Shown piece after piece: positions 44,685-53,820 of a DNA stretch of 64,000 nt (positions within the stretch are counted from its first letter, which is position 1; every line of letters begins with the position of its first letter). This DNA comes from Serinicoccus hydrothermalis (lineage in GTDB: Bacteria > Actinomycetota > Actinomycetes > Actinomycetales > Dermatophilaceae): the NCBI RefSeq assembly GCF_001685415.1, contig NZ_CP014989.1, positions 2,604,001-2,668,000 on the forward strand. The letters are read 5' to 3'. Under the pieces are notes generated by a model. It ran no database searches, was not told where the DNA came from, and saw nothing but the letters and a program-made list of their open reading frames with translations. The position numbers were made by a program, and so were the translations under genes.

Positions 44685-45926
44685 GTGTCATTGCACGTCG
44701 CCGTCCTCGGGCTCGGTTACATCGGCCTGCCCACTGCGGCGATCCTCGCCACCCACGGCCACCGCGTCACGGGAGTGGACGTCAGCGCACGACACGTTGA
44801 GGCAGTGAGCCAAGGACGCCTACCGTTCGTCGAGCCCGACCTGGAGAGCCAGGTGGCCGAAGCAGTGAGCACCGGTCACCTGACTGCTCAGCGGCATGCC
44901 ACGCCGGCAGACGTCTTCATCATCGCCGTTCCCACCCCCTTCGCCGAGGGGTATGCCGCTGACCTCTCCTACGTCGACGCTGCCGTCGACGGCGTCATCC
45001 CACATCTCCGGGGTGGTGAACTCATCATCCTCGAGTCGACCTCACCGCCCGGCACCACGCAACGGCTCGCAGACAGAGTCCGCGCAGCCCGGCCCGACCT
45101 GAGCACCGACGGCAGCACTGATCACAACATCGCGATCGCGCACTGCCCCGAGCGGGTGCTCCCGGGGCGTGTCATGGTCGAACTGGTCGAGAACGACCGG
45201 ATTGTCGGAGGCCTGACGCCAGGTGCTGCGGCGCGGGCGAAGGCCATCTACGAGTCCTTCTGCACCGGCTCGATCCATCTCACCGACGCCGTCACCGCGG
45301 AGCTGGCCAAGCTCACGGAGAACGCCTTCAGAGATGTCAATATCGCCTTCGCCAACGAGCTCTCACTGATCTCCGAACGACTCGGTGTTGACGTCTTCGA
45401 GCTCATCGACTTGGCGAACAAGCATCCCCGGGTCAACATCCTGCAGCCGGGACCGGGGGTCGGGGGTCATTGCATCGCCGTCGACCCGTGGTTCATCGTC
45501 TCGGCCGCTCCCGAGCAGTCACGTCTGATCCGCACCGCGCGGGAGGTCAACGACCACAAGCCGGAGCACGTGATCGGTCAGGTCATGGCTGCCGTGGACG
45601 ACATCAGGTCGCCGGTGATCGCGACGCTCGGCCTGGCGTTCAAGCCGGACATCGACGACATGCGGGAGTCCCCGGCCCTGGAGATCACCGCGCAGCTAGC
45701 AGAGCGTCTTCCGGCGGCGACGGTCCTGGCGGTGGAGCCCAATGTCGACATGCTGCCGGAGCGCCTCAGCTCCTTGCCGAACGTCCGACTGGCCTCCTTG
45801 GAGGAGGTCGCAGAGACGGCGCAGGTCGCTGCTCTGCTCGTGGATCATCGCGAGTTCAAGGAGAGTCGATGGACGCCGGACATCCCGGTGATCGACACAC
45901 GTGGTGTCTGGCGGGGAACCGCATGA
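44685..45926 (+). CDS. wecC: UDP-N-acetyl-D-mannosamine dehydrogenase
   Basis: Oxidises UDP-ManNAc to UDP-ManNAcA, using two NAD molecules. 413 residues: N-terminal Rossmann motif VAVLGLGYIGLPTAAILA, VPTPFAEGYAADLSYV, STSPPGTTQRLADRV, HCPERVLPGRV, the middle-domain KLTENAFRDVNIAFANELS (catalytic Lys-Asn region), the catalytic Cys in GPGVGGHCIAVDPWF, and the C-terminal LGLAFKPDIDDMRESPAL. Start GTG 44685 has a GGAGG ribosome site eight bases before it; the frame extends upstream to 44610 but would overlap the permease. The stop overlaps wecB by 4 bp. Confidence 0.95.
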   Translation: MSLHVAVLGLGYIGLPTAAILATHGHRVTGVDVSARHVEAVSQGRLPFVEPDLESQVAEAVSTGHLTAQRHATPADVFIIAVPTPFAEGYAADLSYVDAAVDGVIPHLRGGELIILESTSPPGTTQRLADRVRAARPDLSTDGSTDHNIAIAHCPERVLPGRVMVELVENDRIVGGLTPGAAARAKAIYESFCTGSIHLTDAVTAELAKLTENAFRDVNIAFANELSLISERLGVDVFELIDLANKHPRVNILQPGPGVGGHCIAVDPWFIVSAAPEQSRLIRTAREVNDHKPEHVIGQVMAAVDDIRSPVIATLGLAFKPDIDDMRESPALEITAQLAERLPAATVLAVEPNVDMLPERLSSLPNVRLASLEEVAETAQVAALLVDHREFKESRWTPDIPVIDTRGVWRGTA

Positions 45927-47074
45927 TCGCGCGCAAGCGAGTGATGACGGTCTACGGCACCCGGCCGGAAGCCATCAAGGTCGCGCCCGTTCTCCGGGCC
46001 TTGCAGGACCACCCGCGTCTCGAGAGCGTCACCGTCGTGACGGGACAGCATCGAGAGATGCTGGACCAGGTCAACGAGATCTTCGGCATCGTGCCCGATC
46101 ACGACCTCGACGTCTTCGCCCACGCCCAGAGCCTCAACGCGCTCATGGCCAAGGTCTTCGACCGGCTGGATCCTGTCCTCGAAGCAGAGCAGCCCGATGC
46201 CCTCATGGTGCAGGGCGACACGAGCACGGTCGCCGCAGCGGCCATCGCCGCGTTCTACCGCCGCATACCGGTGGTCCATCTCGAGGCGGGGCTGCGCAGC
46301 GGCGACATCATGTCGCCCTTCCCCGAGGAGGCCAACCGGCGGATCACCTCGCAGGTGAGTGCCTTGCACCTGGCTCCGACGGCGAGTTCCCGCGACAACC
46401 TGCTGCGTGAGGGGATCCATGGCGATGGCGTGGTCGTCACGGGGAACACCGTGATCGACGCCTTGCTGCACACGGTGGCCGAGAGACAGGACTTCGCGGA
46501 TGAGCGGTTGGCCGAGCTGGAGGCTGCGGGCGGCCGGGTGCTGCTGGTCACCTCGCATCGGCGGGAGAGTTGGGGCGAGGCCATGCATGGCGTCGGGCGC
46601 GCACTGCGGCGGCTCGCAGAGGCATACCCCGAGACCACGATCGTGCTGCCCGCTCACCGAAACCCGGTGGTCCGCGAGGCGATCCTGCCCCACCTCGAGG
46701 GGCAGGACAACGTGCTGGTGACCGAGCCCCTGGCGTATGCGGAGTTCACCCGGCTCATGAAGCTGGCGAGCGTCGTCCTCACCGACTCGGGCGGGGTGCA
46801 GGAGGAGGCCCCCTCGCTCGGCAAGCCGGTGCTCGTGATGCGCGAGAACACCGAGCGACCCGAGGCCGTCGCCGCCGGCACGGTGCGGCTGATCGGCACG
46901 GCGGAGGACAACGTCGTCGCCGAGGTCGCTCGGCTGCTCGACGAGCCAGAGGCATACCGAGTCATGGCCAATGCCACGAACCCTTACGGAGACGGCAACG
47001 CCACCTCACGATGCATCGCCGCCCTTGCCCAGATGCTGGGCGTCGGGGAGCGCGAGCCCGACTTCTCCGGTTGA
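45923..47074 (+). CDS. wecB: UDP-N-acetylglucosamine 2-epimerase (non-hydrolysing)
   Basis: Converts UDP-GlcNAc to UDP-ManNAc, the substrate of WecC. 383 residues: VMTVYGTRPEAIKVAPVLRAL (N-terminal GTRPE signature), VVTGQHREMLDQV, MVQGDTSTV, VVHLEAGLRSGDIMSPFPEEANRRI (family block), VTSHRRESWGEAMHGV, then VLTDSGGVQEEAPSLGKPVLVMRENTERPEAV, the substrate/allosteric region. All main motifs are present. ATG 45923 lies in ATGA with wecC, so the two are co-translated. With rmlABCD this gives two activated sugars for the polysaccharide. Confidence 0.95.
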   Translation: MIARKRVMTVYGTRPEAIKVAPVLRALQDHPRLESVTVVTGQHREMLDQVNEIFGIVPDHDLDVFAHAQSLNALMAKVFDRLDPVLEAEQPDALMVQGDTSTVAAAAIAAFYRRIPVVHLEAGLRSGDIMSPFPEEANRRITSQVSALHLAPTASSRDNLLREGIHGDGVVVTGNTVIDALLHTVAERQDFADERLAELEAAGGRVLLVTSHRRESWGEAMHGVGRALRRLAEAYPETTIVLPAHRNPVVREAILPHLEGQDNVLVTEPLAYAEFTRLMKLASVVLTDSGGVQEEAPSLGKPVLVMRENTERPEAVAAGTVRLIGTAEDNVVAEVARLLDEPEAYRVMANATNPYGDGNATSRCIAALAQMLGVGEREPDFSG

Positions 47075-47098
47075 GCCGCTGGCCACCGCCCCTCGGGT

Positions 47099-47959
47099 CT
47101 AGTTCTCGCTGGCGGCCTCGTCGAAGGCGAGGGCCCACTCCTCGCCAGTGGGGTTCTCAGACGTCGCCTCACGCAGATCGATCAGAGACACCCGGTCGGT
47201 GTTGTCCTTGGCCCAGTCCACAATGTCGTCGGCCACCCCCGTCTCGTAGAGGCCCGACGGCCCCGCCGCGACCAGTACCGGCACGTCGGGAAGCTCCTCG
47301 AGCAGCCGGTCGAGCTGCTCCGCGACGTCCTCGTCGCCGCTCGAGCCCCCCAGGGAGATGAGGACAGCGTCCGGTGGTGCGGAGGCATCGATGAAACGGT
47401 CGATGCGTCTGGTGGCCTCGCGGATCGTCGTGCCGTCGCGGCTCGCGCTCCACACGTGCAGGTCAGGACCCTCACCGTCGGACAGCTCGATCGGGTCGTT
47501 GAAGGCGTCGTCAGCTCTCTCGGCCCAGTGGCAGACGAGGGTAGGACGGTCGGCGGCCTGCCGGTCGGCCCAGAGCTGCACCCACTGCGACTCCAGGTTG
47601 CTGTAGCCGTCTCCGATGACGAGAAGATCGGCGTGGTCGCGCCAGGCCGACCTCCAGTCCGCCAGGGTCGGTTCAGCCGGCTCGGTCGTCTCCTGCGGGT
47701 CGGAAGACTCGGTGGGCTCGTCGTCCCCGGACATGGTCGAGTCGTCGGAGCTATGGGTGTAGGTCTGCGCCGCGTCACCGTCCTCCGCGTCTTGGGTGGG
47801 CGTGGTGCTCGCGCCCGTGGTCGGTGCCGGGCTGTCGGCGACCTGTGCTGACGGCTCGGGCATCTGCCGGACGTTCCACATGGCGTAGCCCGACGCGCCG
47901 ACCGCCCCCAGCGCCAGCACGACGAGGAGGGTGTTGGCCTGCCGACCGGAGAGCTCCAT
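47099..47959 (-). CDS. SGNH-hydrolase-like membrane-anchored protein
   Basis: A 286-residue protein: short cytoplasmic tip, one transmembrane helix (about 10-28), a long Thr/Ser/Asp/Glu-rich linker (about 35-95), then a compact extracytoplasmic domain. The domain has a strand LLVIGDGYSNLES, which fits the GDSL nucleophile block but with GDGYSN in place of GDSxS, then AVLISLGGSSGDED, VPVLVAAGPSG and WALAFDEAASEN with the likely Asp/His end region degenerate. Whether it is catalytically active is doubtful. It is 3 bp downstream of the Wzc-like kinase on the same strand, so it is co-expressed and may modify or bind the polysaccharide. Confidence 0.65.
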   Translation of the reverse strand: MELSGRQANTLLVVLALGAVGASGYAMWNVRQMPEPSAQVADSPAPTTGASTTPTQDAEDGDAAQTYTHSSDDSTMSGDDEPTESSDPQETTEPAEPTLADWRSAWRDHADLLVIGDGYSNLESQWVQLWADRQAADRPTLVCHWAERADDAFNDPIELSDGEGPDLHVWSASRDGTTIREATRRIDRFIDASAPPDAVLISLGGSSGDEDVAEQLDRLLEELPDVPVLVAAGPSGLYETGVADDIVDWAKDNTDRVSLIDLREATSENPTGEEWALAFDEAASEN

Positions 47960-47962
47960 GGA

Positions 47963-49381
47963 TCAGCTGCTCTGCTTGCTCTTGCGTCGGGCCCGGCGCG
48001 ACTTTGCACGCTTGCCCTGGGCCTCGAGCGCTGCGTCCGCCTGGTAGCTCTCGTAGGCGTAGGAGTAGGCGTCCGGTCCCTTGGTGGGCAGACGGTTGAG
48101 CACGAGGCCCAACACGTTGGCGTCGACCTTCCGCAGGCTGCCCAGCGCCCGGTCGAGCTGGTCACGACGGACAAGCTTGGTGCCGACGACGACGATGACC
48201 CCGTCGGCCTGGGTGGACAGGATGGCCGCATCGGTCACGGCCAGCAGCGGCGGGCTGTCGATGATGACGTAGTCGAACCGACCTTCGAGGGTCTCGATGA
48301 GACGGGTCATCGCGGCCGAGCCCAGCAACTCGCTTGGGTTCGGCGGGATAGGCCCGCAGCCCAGGACCCACAAGCTGTCCCCCCAAGGCTGGAGCACGTC
48401 GTCCAGGTCTGCCCGACCGACGAGCACGTCAGTCATGCCTGCGGCATTCTCGAGTCCCAGGTAGTCGAGCAGTCGCGGGCGGCGCAGGTCACCCTCCACC
48501 AGGCAGACGCTGGAGCCCGACTGGGCGAGCGTCAGCGCCAGGTTGGCGGTCGTGGTCGACTTGCCTTCGCCGGGGATGGTGGAGGTGAAGACCATCGTCT
48601 TGGGCTGGTTGTCGGCGTCGATGTAGCGCAGGTTCGTGCGCAGCGTGCGGAAGGCCTCGGCGCGCGGGCTGTGGGGGTCGATCTCCACGACGAGGGGGTG
48701 CTCAAGGGCCTCCTTGTCGTAGGCGATGGCCCCCACGATGGGCTCCTCGGTGACGCGCTGCACGTCCGTCTCGCCCGTGACTCGTGCGTCGAGAACATCG
48801 CGGAGGACACCCGCACCTAAGCCCAGGAGGAGACCGAGGACAGCTCCGAGAAGCAGGTTGCGCGGGACATCAGGCGTGGCTGCAGCGCCTGGGACAGCGG
48901 CAGGCTGCACCACCGTCGCCTTCACCGGGCTGTCGCCAGAGGCTTCGACGCGTTCGAGGTCCTGCACCGTCTGGGAGAACTGCTGGGCGACGGCGTTGGT
49001 CAGCTCAGCCGCGGTCTGAGGATCCTCATCGGTCACGCTCAGGTTGATGAGGACGGTTCCAGCGGGAACCTGCGCCGTCGTTCGCGCGGATAGTGCTGCG
49101 GAGCCGTCCAGGCCGAACTCCTCGGCCACCGTGTCGAGGACGATCGGCGTCGTGACGATGTCGGCATACGTCGCCACCTGGCGCTGCGCGAAGTTGGAGC
49201 CCTGTGCCAGGTCTGTGGCGGTGTCTCCACCCGACGTCGAGACGAAGACCTGCGCCTGCGCGCGGTATTGCGGAGTCGTCAGCGCGGTGATCGCCGCGGT
49301 GACGAGTAGCACGGCAAGGGACACTCCGACGATGAGGCGCCACTGACGCCTGACGAGGTGCAGATAGTCAGTGAGTTCCAC
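47963..49381 (-). CDS. Wzc/CapAB-like chain-length and BY-kinase protein (second copy)
   Basis: Paralogue of the 25522 gene: 472 residues with two transmembrane helices (about 17-35 and 175-195), an extracytoplasmic part with a coiled region, and a cytoplasmic kinase: Walker A TSTIPGEGKSTTTANLALTL, Walker A' VCLVEGDLRRPRLLDYLG, Walker B YVIIDSPPLLAV. The C-terminal tail has a Tyr cluster (DAYSYAYESYQ) that fits the autophosphorylated region, followed by a Lys/Arg-rich end. GTG 49381 has GGAG five bases before it; the frame upstream overlaps the cysDN leader and is not coding. It faces away from cysD2, so the two share a divergent gap. Confidence 0.92.
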   Translation of the reverse strand: MELTDYLHLVRRQWRLIVGVSLAVLLVTAAITALTTPQYRAQAQVFVSTSGGDTATDLAQGSNFAQRQVATYADIVTTPIVLDTVAEEFGLDGSAALSARTTAQVPAGTVLINLSVTDEDPQTAAELTNAVAQQFSQTVQDLERVEASGDSPVKATVVQPAAVPGAAATPDVPRNLLLGAVLGLLLGLGAGVLRDVLDARVTGETDVQRVTEEPIVGAIAYDKEALEHPLVVEIDPHSPRAEAFRTLRTNLRYIDADNQPKTMVFTSTIPGEGKSTTTANLALTLAQSGSSVCLVEGDLRRPRLLDYLGLENAAGMTDVLVGRADLDDVLQPWGDSLWVLGCGPIPPNPSELLGSAAMTRLIETLEGRFDYVIIDSPPLLAVTDAAILSTQADGVIVVVGTKLVRRDQLDRALGSLRKVDANVLGLVLNRLPTKGPDAYSYAYESYQADAALEAQGKRAKSRRARRKSKQSS

Positions 49382-49543
49382 GCATGCTCCGGTGCTGAGA
49401 AGGGACGGGTTAGGACGGCGAACCCACCGGCTCACAATAGGGACTCCCCCCTCCTGATTCCACCCACACGCCACAGATGTCAGCTTCTGGAGCGACGTCC
49501 GATATCGTGCAGCCCGCAGCATTCGTAGGGGAAAGGCGCAGGT

Positions 49544-50453
49544 GTGACAGTCGACGGCAGCTACCGGCTTTCCCAGCTCGATGAGCTGGAGGCTGAGTCG
49601 ATCCATGTCTTCCGTGAGGTCGCGGCGAGTTCGAGAAGCCGGTGCTGATGTTCTCCGGCGGCAAGGACTCGATCGTCATGCTGCGGCTGGCGGAGAAGGC
49701 GTTCTACCCCGCCAAGGTGCCTTTCCCGGTGCTGCAGGTCGACACCGGCTACGACTTCCCCGAGGTCTTGGCCACGCGCGACCGTTGGGTCGACGGCTGG
49801 GGGTGCGGCTGCACGTCGCCTCGGTCGAGCAGGCGATCAAGGACGGCATTGTCGTCGACGACGGCAGGACGCCCCGCAACCGGTTGCAGATCGGCACGCT
49901 GCTCAACGCCATCGAGGAGGAGGGCTACACCGCCGCCTTCGGTGGTGGCCGCCGGGACGAGGAGAAGGCCCGCGCGAAGGAGCGCGTTTACTCCCACCGC
50001 GACGAGTTCGGCCAGTGGGACCCGAAGAACCAGCGCCCCGAGTTGTGGAGCCTTTACAACGGGCGGATCCACGAGGGCGAGCACATGCGCGTCTTCCCGC
50101 TGTCGAACTGGACCGAGCTGGATGTTTGGGACTACATCCGCCGTGAGGCGATCGATATCCCCTCGATCTATTACGCGCACCAGCGGCGTGTCTTCGAGCG
50201 GGGCGGCATGCTTTTCACCGAGAGCGAGTTCAACCCGCTGCGTGACGGGGAGACGGTCACCGAGCGCACCGTCCGGTTCCGCACCGTGGGCGACCTGACG
50301 CTCACCGGGTGCCTGGAGTCGGATGCCGACGATCTGGACAAGATCATCGAGGAGGTCGCGGCTTCCCGTATCACGGAGCGCGGCGCCACTCGTGGTGACG
50401 ACAAGTTCTCCGAGGCTGCCATGGAGGACCGCAAGAAGGAGGGCTACTTCTGA
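49544..50453 (+). pseudogene. cysD: Frameshifted sulfate adenylyltransferase small subunit (copy 2)
   Basis: Same gene as at 40929. Two single-base deletions break the frame. At about 49626 GCGGCTGAG has become GCGGCGAG. At about 49794 GACCGGCTG has become GACGGCTG. The coding is thus split over three frames, giving short products. The remainder, to the normal end at 50453, is open and nearly identical to copy 1, with one visible amino-acid change (Ser to Thr in the ESEF region). The retained low replacement rate says it was under selection until recently. Sequencing error is possible and must be excluded. Confidence 0.85.
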
Positions 50454-51721
50454 TGAGCACGGGCACCGAGACCGGGATGGACCTGCTGCGCTTTGCGACC
50501 GCGGGCTCGGTGGACGATGGCAAGTCGACGCTCATCGGGCGGTTGCTGCTGGACAGCAAGGCGATCTTCGAGGACCAGCTGGAGTCGGTGGAGAAGACTT
50601 CGAAGGACAAGGGCTTCGACTACACCGATCTGGCGCTGCTGACCGACGGGCTGCGCAGCGAGCGGGAGCAGGGCATCACCATCGATGTGGCCTACCGTTA
50701 CTTCGCGACGCCGCGGCGCAAGTTCATCATCGCCGACACCCCGGGCCACGTGCAGTACACGCGCAACATGGTCACCGGTGCCTCGACCGCCGACCTCGGT
50801 CTGGTGCTCGTCGACGCCCGCCAGGGCATGACCGAGCAGTCGCGTCGGCACGCGGTCATCTTGTCGATGTTGCGGGTGCCGCACCTGGTGCTCGCGGTCA
50901 ACAAGATGGACCTGGTGGGCTTCTCCGAGGAGCGGTTCCGGGAGATCGAGGCCGAGTTCACGGCCTTCGCGCGCAAGCTTGACGTGCCCGATCTCACCGT
51001 GATCCCGATCTCGGCGCTGCGGGGTGACAACGTCGTCTCGCGCAGCGAGAACATGGACTGGTATGAGGGCAGCAGCCTGCTGCACCACCTCGAGCACGTC
51101 TACATCGGCTCCGACCGTGAGATGCGTGACGTCCGGTTCCCGGTGCAGTATGTCGTGCGCCCGAAGTCGGACGAGTTCCACGACTACCGCGGGTATGCCG
51201 GTCAGGTCGCCGGCGGCGTCATGAAGCCTGGTGACGAGGTCATCGTCCTGCCGAGCGGGATGACGAGCACCATCGAGGCGATCGACGCCTTCGACAAGCA
51301 GCTGGACGAGGCATACCCCCCGATGTCGGTGACCGTGCGGCTCGCCGACGACGTGGACGTCAGTCGCGGCGACATGATCGCCCGGGTCAACAACCAGCCG
51401 GAGCAGACCCAGGACCTTGACGCGATGATCTGCTGGATGTCGCCGGGCGCGCTCAAGCCGCGGGCCAAGCTGCTCGTCAAGCACACGACGCGCACGGTGA
51501 AGGCGCTGGTCAAGGAGATCGACTACCGCCTCGACGTCAACACCCTGCACCGCGACCAGGAGGCCGAGGAGATCGGCCTCAACGAGCTGGGCCGCGTGCG
51601 CATGCGGGTGCAGCAGCCGCTCATGGTCGACCTCTACGAGCAGAACCGCATCACCGGGTCGTTCATCCTCATCGACCCTGCCAGCGGGGTGACCGTCGGA
51701 GCGGGGATGGTTCGCGGCTGA
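50453..51721 (+). CDS. cysN: Sulfate adenylyltransferase large subunit (GTPase), intact copy 2
   Basis: The GTP-hydrolysing subunit of APS synthetase. 422 residues, the whole family length without a fused kinase. GTPase motifs are G1 [16 protein letters not shown]3 [13 protein letters not shown]4 [10 protein letters not shown] and, after the point where copy 1 breaks, [15 protein letters not shown]. The C-terminal beta-barrels have DYRGYAGQVAGGVMKPGDEV and VSRGDMIARVNNQPEQ. It starts at the ATG overlapping the cysD2 stop (TGATG) and ends overlapping the flippase ATG. APS is completed to PAPS by the separate CysC at 35693. Confidence 0.95.
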   Translation: MSTGTETGMDLLRFATAGSVDDGKSTLIGRLLLDSKAIFEDQLESVEKTSKDKGFDYTDLALLTDGLRSEREQGITIDVAYRYFATPRRKFIIADTPGHVQYTRNMVTGASTADLGLVLVDARQGMTEQSRRHAVILSMLRVPHLVLAVNKMDLVGFSEERFREIEAEFTAFARKLDVPDLTVIPISALRGDNVVSRSENMDWYEGSSLLHHLEHVYIGSDREMRDVRFPVQYVVRPKSDEFHDYRGYAGQVAGGVMKPGDEVIVLPSGMTSTIEAIDAFDKQLDEAYPPMSVTVRLADDVDVSRGDMIARVNNQPEQTQDLDAMICWMSPGALKPRAKLLVKHTTRTVKALVKEIDYRLDVNTLHRDQEAEEIGLNELGRVRMRVQQPLMVDLYEQNRITGSFILIDPASGVTVGAGMVRG

Positions 51722-52956
51722 TGCGGCGGCTCGGTCGCCTCCTGCGCTCGAGGACGGCCGTCCTCGTCGCAGGAAAGTTGGCGATGACGGCTGCCCAAGG
51801 AGCCGCCCTCATCATCCTGGGTCGGGCTCTCGGCGTGGAGGCCGTGGGCGTCTACACACTTGCCCTGGCCATCGTGTCACCCATCTTTCTCTTCGGGCAT
51901 CTCCGCCTGCAGGAGAAGGTCGCCACAGACCCCCTCGGGAAGCAGCGATGGCGCAGCTACCGGGGCGCGATGCTCGTGGGGGCGACGCTTGCCCTCGTCT
52001 TGAGCGTCATCGTGACAGTGCTCTATCCGACCGACGGGCTGTGGAAGGTGGCCCTCCCCTTGGCGGTAGCCCGCTTCGCCGAGTCCTACGTGCACATGAT
52101 CCATGGCTACTGGCAGGGCGCGGGCGACATGGCCCGCGTGGCGAGAGCCAACGTCATCAGAGCGATCGGTCTGGTGGTCGGCCTTTCCGGAGGGCTCGCG
52201 CTCACGGAGACCGTGGCCGGAGCGACAACTGGCGCAGCAGTCGTTGCCATGCTGCTCGTGCCAGTCCTGGAGGGCTCGGGTCCAGGACCGAGCCTCGACG
52301 AGGTGTCTGACTCGACGTGGTCTTTGTTGAGCCACCTCTTGCCCCTGGGAGCGGTGGCGGTGCTGCTCTCCCTCAATCAGACCGCGGTCCGCGTGCTCAT
52401 CGATCGCGGGGTCGGGGTGCAGGAGTTGGGTGTCTTCGCGGCCACGGCTTATCTCGTCAGGTTGGGGACGATCGTGGCGCAGTCGCTCGGACAGGCTCGG
52501 GCGCCTGAACTCCGAGCCGCAGCAGCGAACCACGACTTCGGTGCTGTCGCGCGGCAGGGCCTGGTGAGCGCCGGACATGCGGCCCTCCTCGGCGTCGTCA
52601 CGGCCGGCGTCATGCTGGTGGTCGGCCCGGCGGTGATGGTCCTCGGCTTCGGGGAGGCGTTCGAACCGTCGCGAGCGCTCATCGGAGCCATCTTCGCGGC
52701 AGGCATTCCTCTGTTCGCCTCGACCAGCCTCGCCATGGCAACTGTGGGTATGGGGGAGCGGGGACTCTATCTCTGCGCTGTCGCGATCTCTCTGGTCTCG
52801 ACGGTCGTCCTCGTCTCCTTCCTCGTCCCCGAGTGGGGAGTAGTAGGTGCAGCCTGGGGTTGGGCCGGCGGGGAGTCGATCAAGACGCTCCTGCTCGTGG
52901 GTATCGCGCTTCGACGTCTTCGATCAGGTCAAGACCCCAGCCGCGTGGGAGGTTGA
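51721..52956 (+). CDS. Wzx-type polysaccharide flippase (second copy)
   Basis: A 411-residue, roughly 12-helix membrane protein of the oligosaccharide-flippase fold. The N-terminus GKLAMTAAQGAALIILGRALG and the following GVYTLALAIVSPIFLFGHLRLQEKV fit the Wzx/RfbX start. Polar residues within helices (SLNQTAVRVLID) are characteristic. It exports lipid-linked repeat units for the polymerase at 53817. The ATG overlaps the cysN stop by one base. The whole order cysDN-flippase-sulfotransferase on one strand suggests an operon. Confidence 0.85.
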   Translation: MRRLGRLLRSRTAVLVAGKLAMTAAQGAALIILGRALGVEAVGVYTLALAIVSPIFLFGHLRLQEKVATDPLGKQRWRSYRGAMLVGATLALVLSVIVTVLYPTDGLWKVALPLAVARFAESYVHMIHGYWQGAGDMARVARANVIRAIGLVVGLSGGLALTETVAGATTGAAVVAMLLVPVLEGSGPGPSLDEVSDSTWSLLSHLLPLGAVAVLLSLNQTAVRVLIDRGVGVQELGVFAATAYLVRLGTIVAQSLGQARAPELRAAAANHDFGAVARQGLVSAGHAALLGVVTAGVMLVVGPAVMVLGFGEAFEPSRALIGAIFAAGIPLFASTSLAMATVGMGERGLYLCAVAISLVSTVVLVSFLVPEWGVVGAAWGWAGGESIKTLLLVGIALRRLRSGQDPSRVGG

Positions 52957-52959
52957 TGC

Positions 52960-53820
52960 GTGATGTCCACGGAACCCGTCCGGCTGATCTATGTCACGGG
53001 GTATGGGCGGAGCGGTTCGACTGTCGTCGATCACGTCATCGCCCGCAGCCTCGGGGTCGTCAGTGGAGGAGAGCTCACCAACGTCTTCGCCTGGGCGGCG
53101 GAGGAGAGGGAGTGTGCGTGTGCTCAACCAGTCGCGGTTTGTCCCGTCTGGGGCGAGGCGATCAGCGCAGCTCGTCGTGCGAGCCAACTCTCGTTGACGG
53201 AGCTGGCCCGAATCACCAGGACCGCGGAGATCGATCGGGACGAAGGTGCGAGCTCCGCGTGGCGCGTGGCGTGGAGCGCCTTCTTTGCTGACTTGTCTGA
53301 GCGCGGTTTCACCACCGTCGTGGACTCCTCAAAGTCTGCTGGAGGGAGAGACCGCGTGCGGCTGCTGGCCGAGTGCGACCACGTCGAGATCACCCTCGTC
53401 GTCCATCTGATCCGCGATCCCAGAGCGGTGGTGTTCTCCCGCCGGCGTGGGAACAACCTGGCTCTGGAGCGCGGCACCGCGGGCGAGAACAAGACCATCG
53501 GTGTGGTCAAGGCCATCGTGGGGTGGTGGCGTGCCAACGCACTGGCCGACCGACAGCGCACCCTGCATCGGTCGGTGGTGTGGCGGTACGAGGAGTTCGT
53601 GGGGGATCCGGATGGACATACGGACCATCTTGCGCGGCTCGTGCCCGACCGGGGAGCGCGACGGACTCGGGAGCAGACGGCTCACGCCGTTGCCGGAAAC
53701 CGACTGGCGCGTTCCGACTGGGACGGGGCCATCAGGCTCGACGACGAGTGGGCCAGTGAGATCTCGAGGCCTTGGCGCATCCTCGGTGGCCTTCTCTCGG
53801 CTCTCCGTCGACGGACCTAG
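52960..53820 (+). CDS. Sulfotransferase-like protein 1
   Basis: A 286-residue soluble protein of the PAPS sulfotransferase fold. The 5'-phosphosulfate-binding loop is IYVTGYGRSGSTVVDHVIA near the N-terminus. The 3'-phosphate-binding block is VVHLIRDPRAVVFSRRR (RDPRA with Arg and Ser) near 145. A third conserved Arg-Tyr-Glu motif is VVWRYEEFVGDP. The Cys-rich stretch ECACAQPVAVCPVW in the N-terminal part is unusual and could bind metal. GTG 52960 has a GGGAGG site at ideal spacing; the ATG three bases on is an alternative. It follows the flippase by 3 bp and is the closest sulfotransferase to cysN. Confidence 0.85.
   Translation: MMSTEPVRLIYVTGYGRSGSTVVDHVIARSLGVVSGGELTNVFAWAAEERECACAQPVAVCPVWGEAISAARRASQLSLTELARITRTAEIDRDEGASSAWRVAWSAFFADLSERGFTTVVDSSKSAGGRDRVRLLAECDHVEITLVVHLIRDPRAVVFSRRRGNNLALERGTAGENKTIGVVKAIVGWWRANALADRQRTLHRSVVWRYEEFVGDPDGHTDHLARLVPDRGARRTREQTAHAVAGNRLARSDWDGAIRLDDEWASEISRPWRILGGLLSALRRRT

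Larger units (their letters stand above)
49496..51721 (+). repeat. cysDN direct repeat, copy 2
   Basis: Same sequence and orientation as 40881-43106, with two 1-base deletions in cysD relative to copy 1 and about a dozen single-base changes there, nearly all synonymous. In cysN only a handful of changes are seen until the last roughly 75 bases (from 51645), where the copies differ clearly. It ends in the start of the second flippase. Confidence 0.95.
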
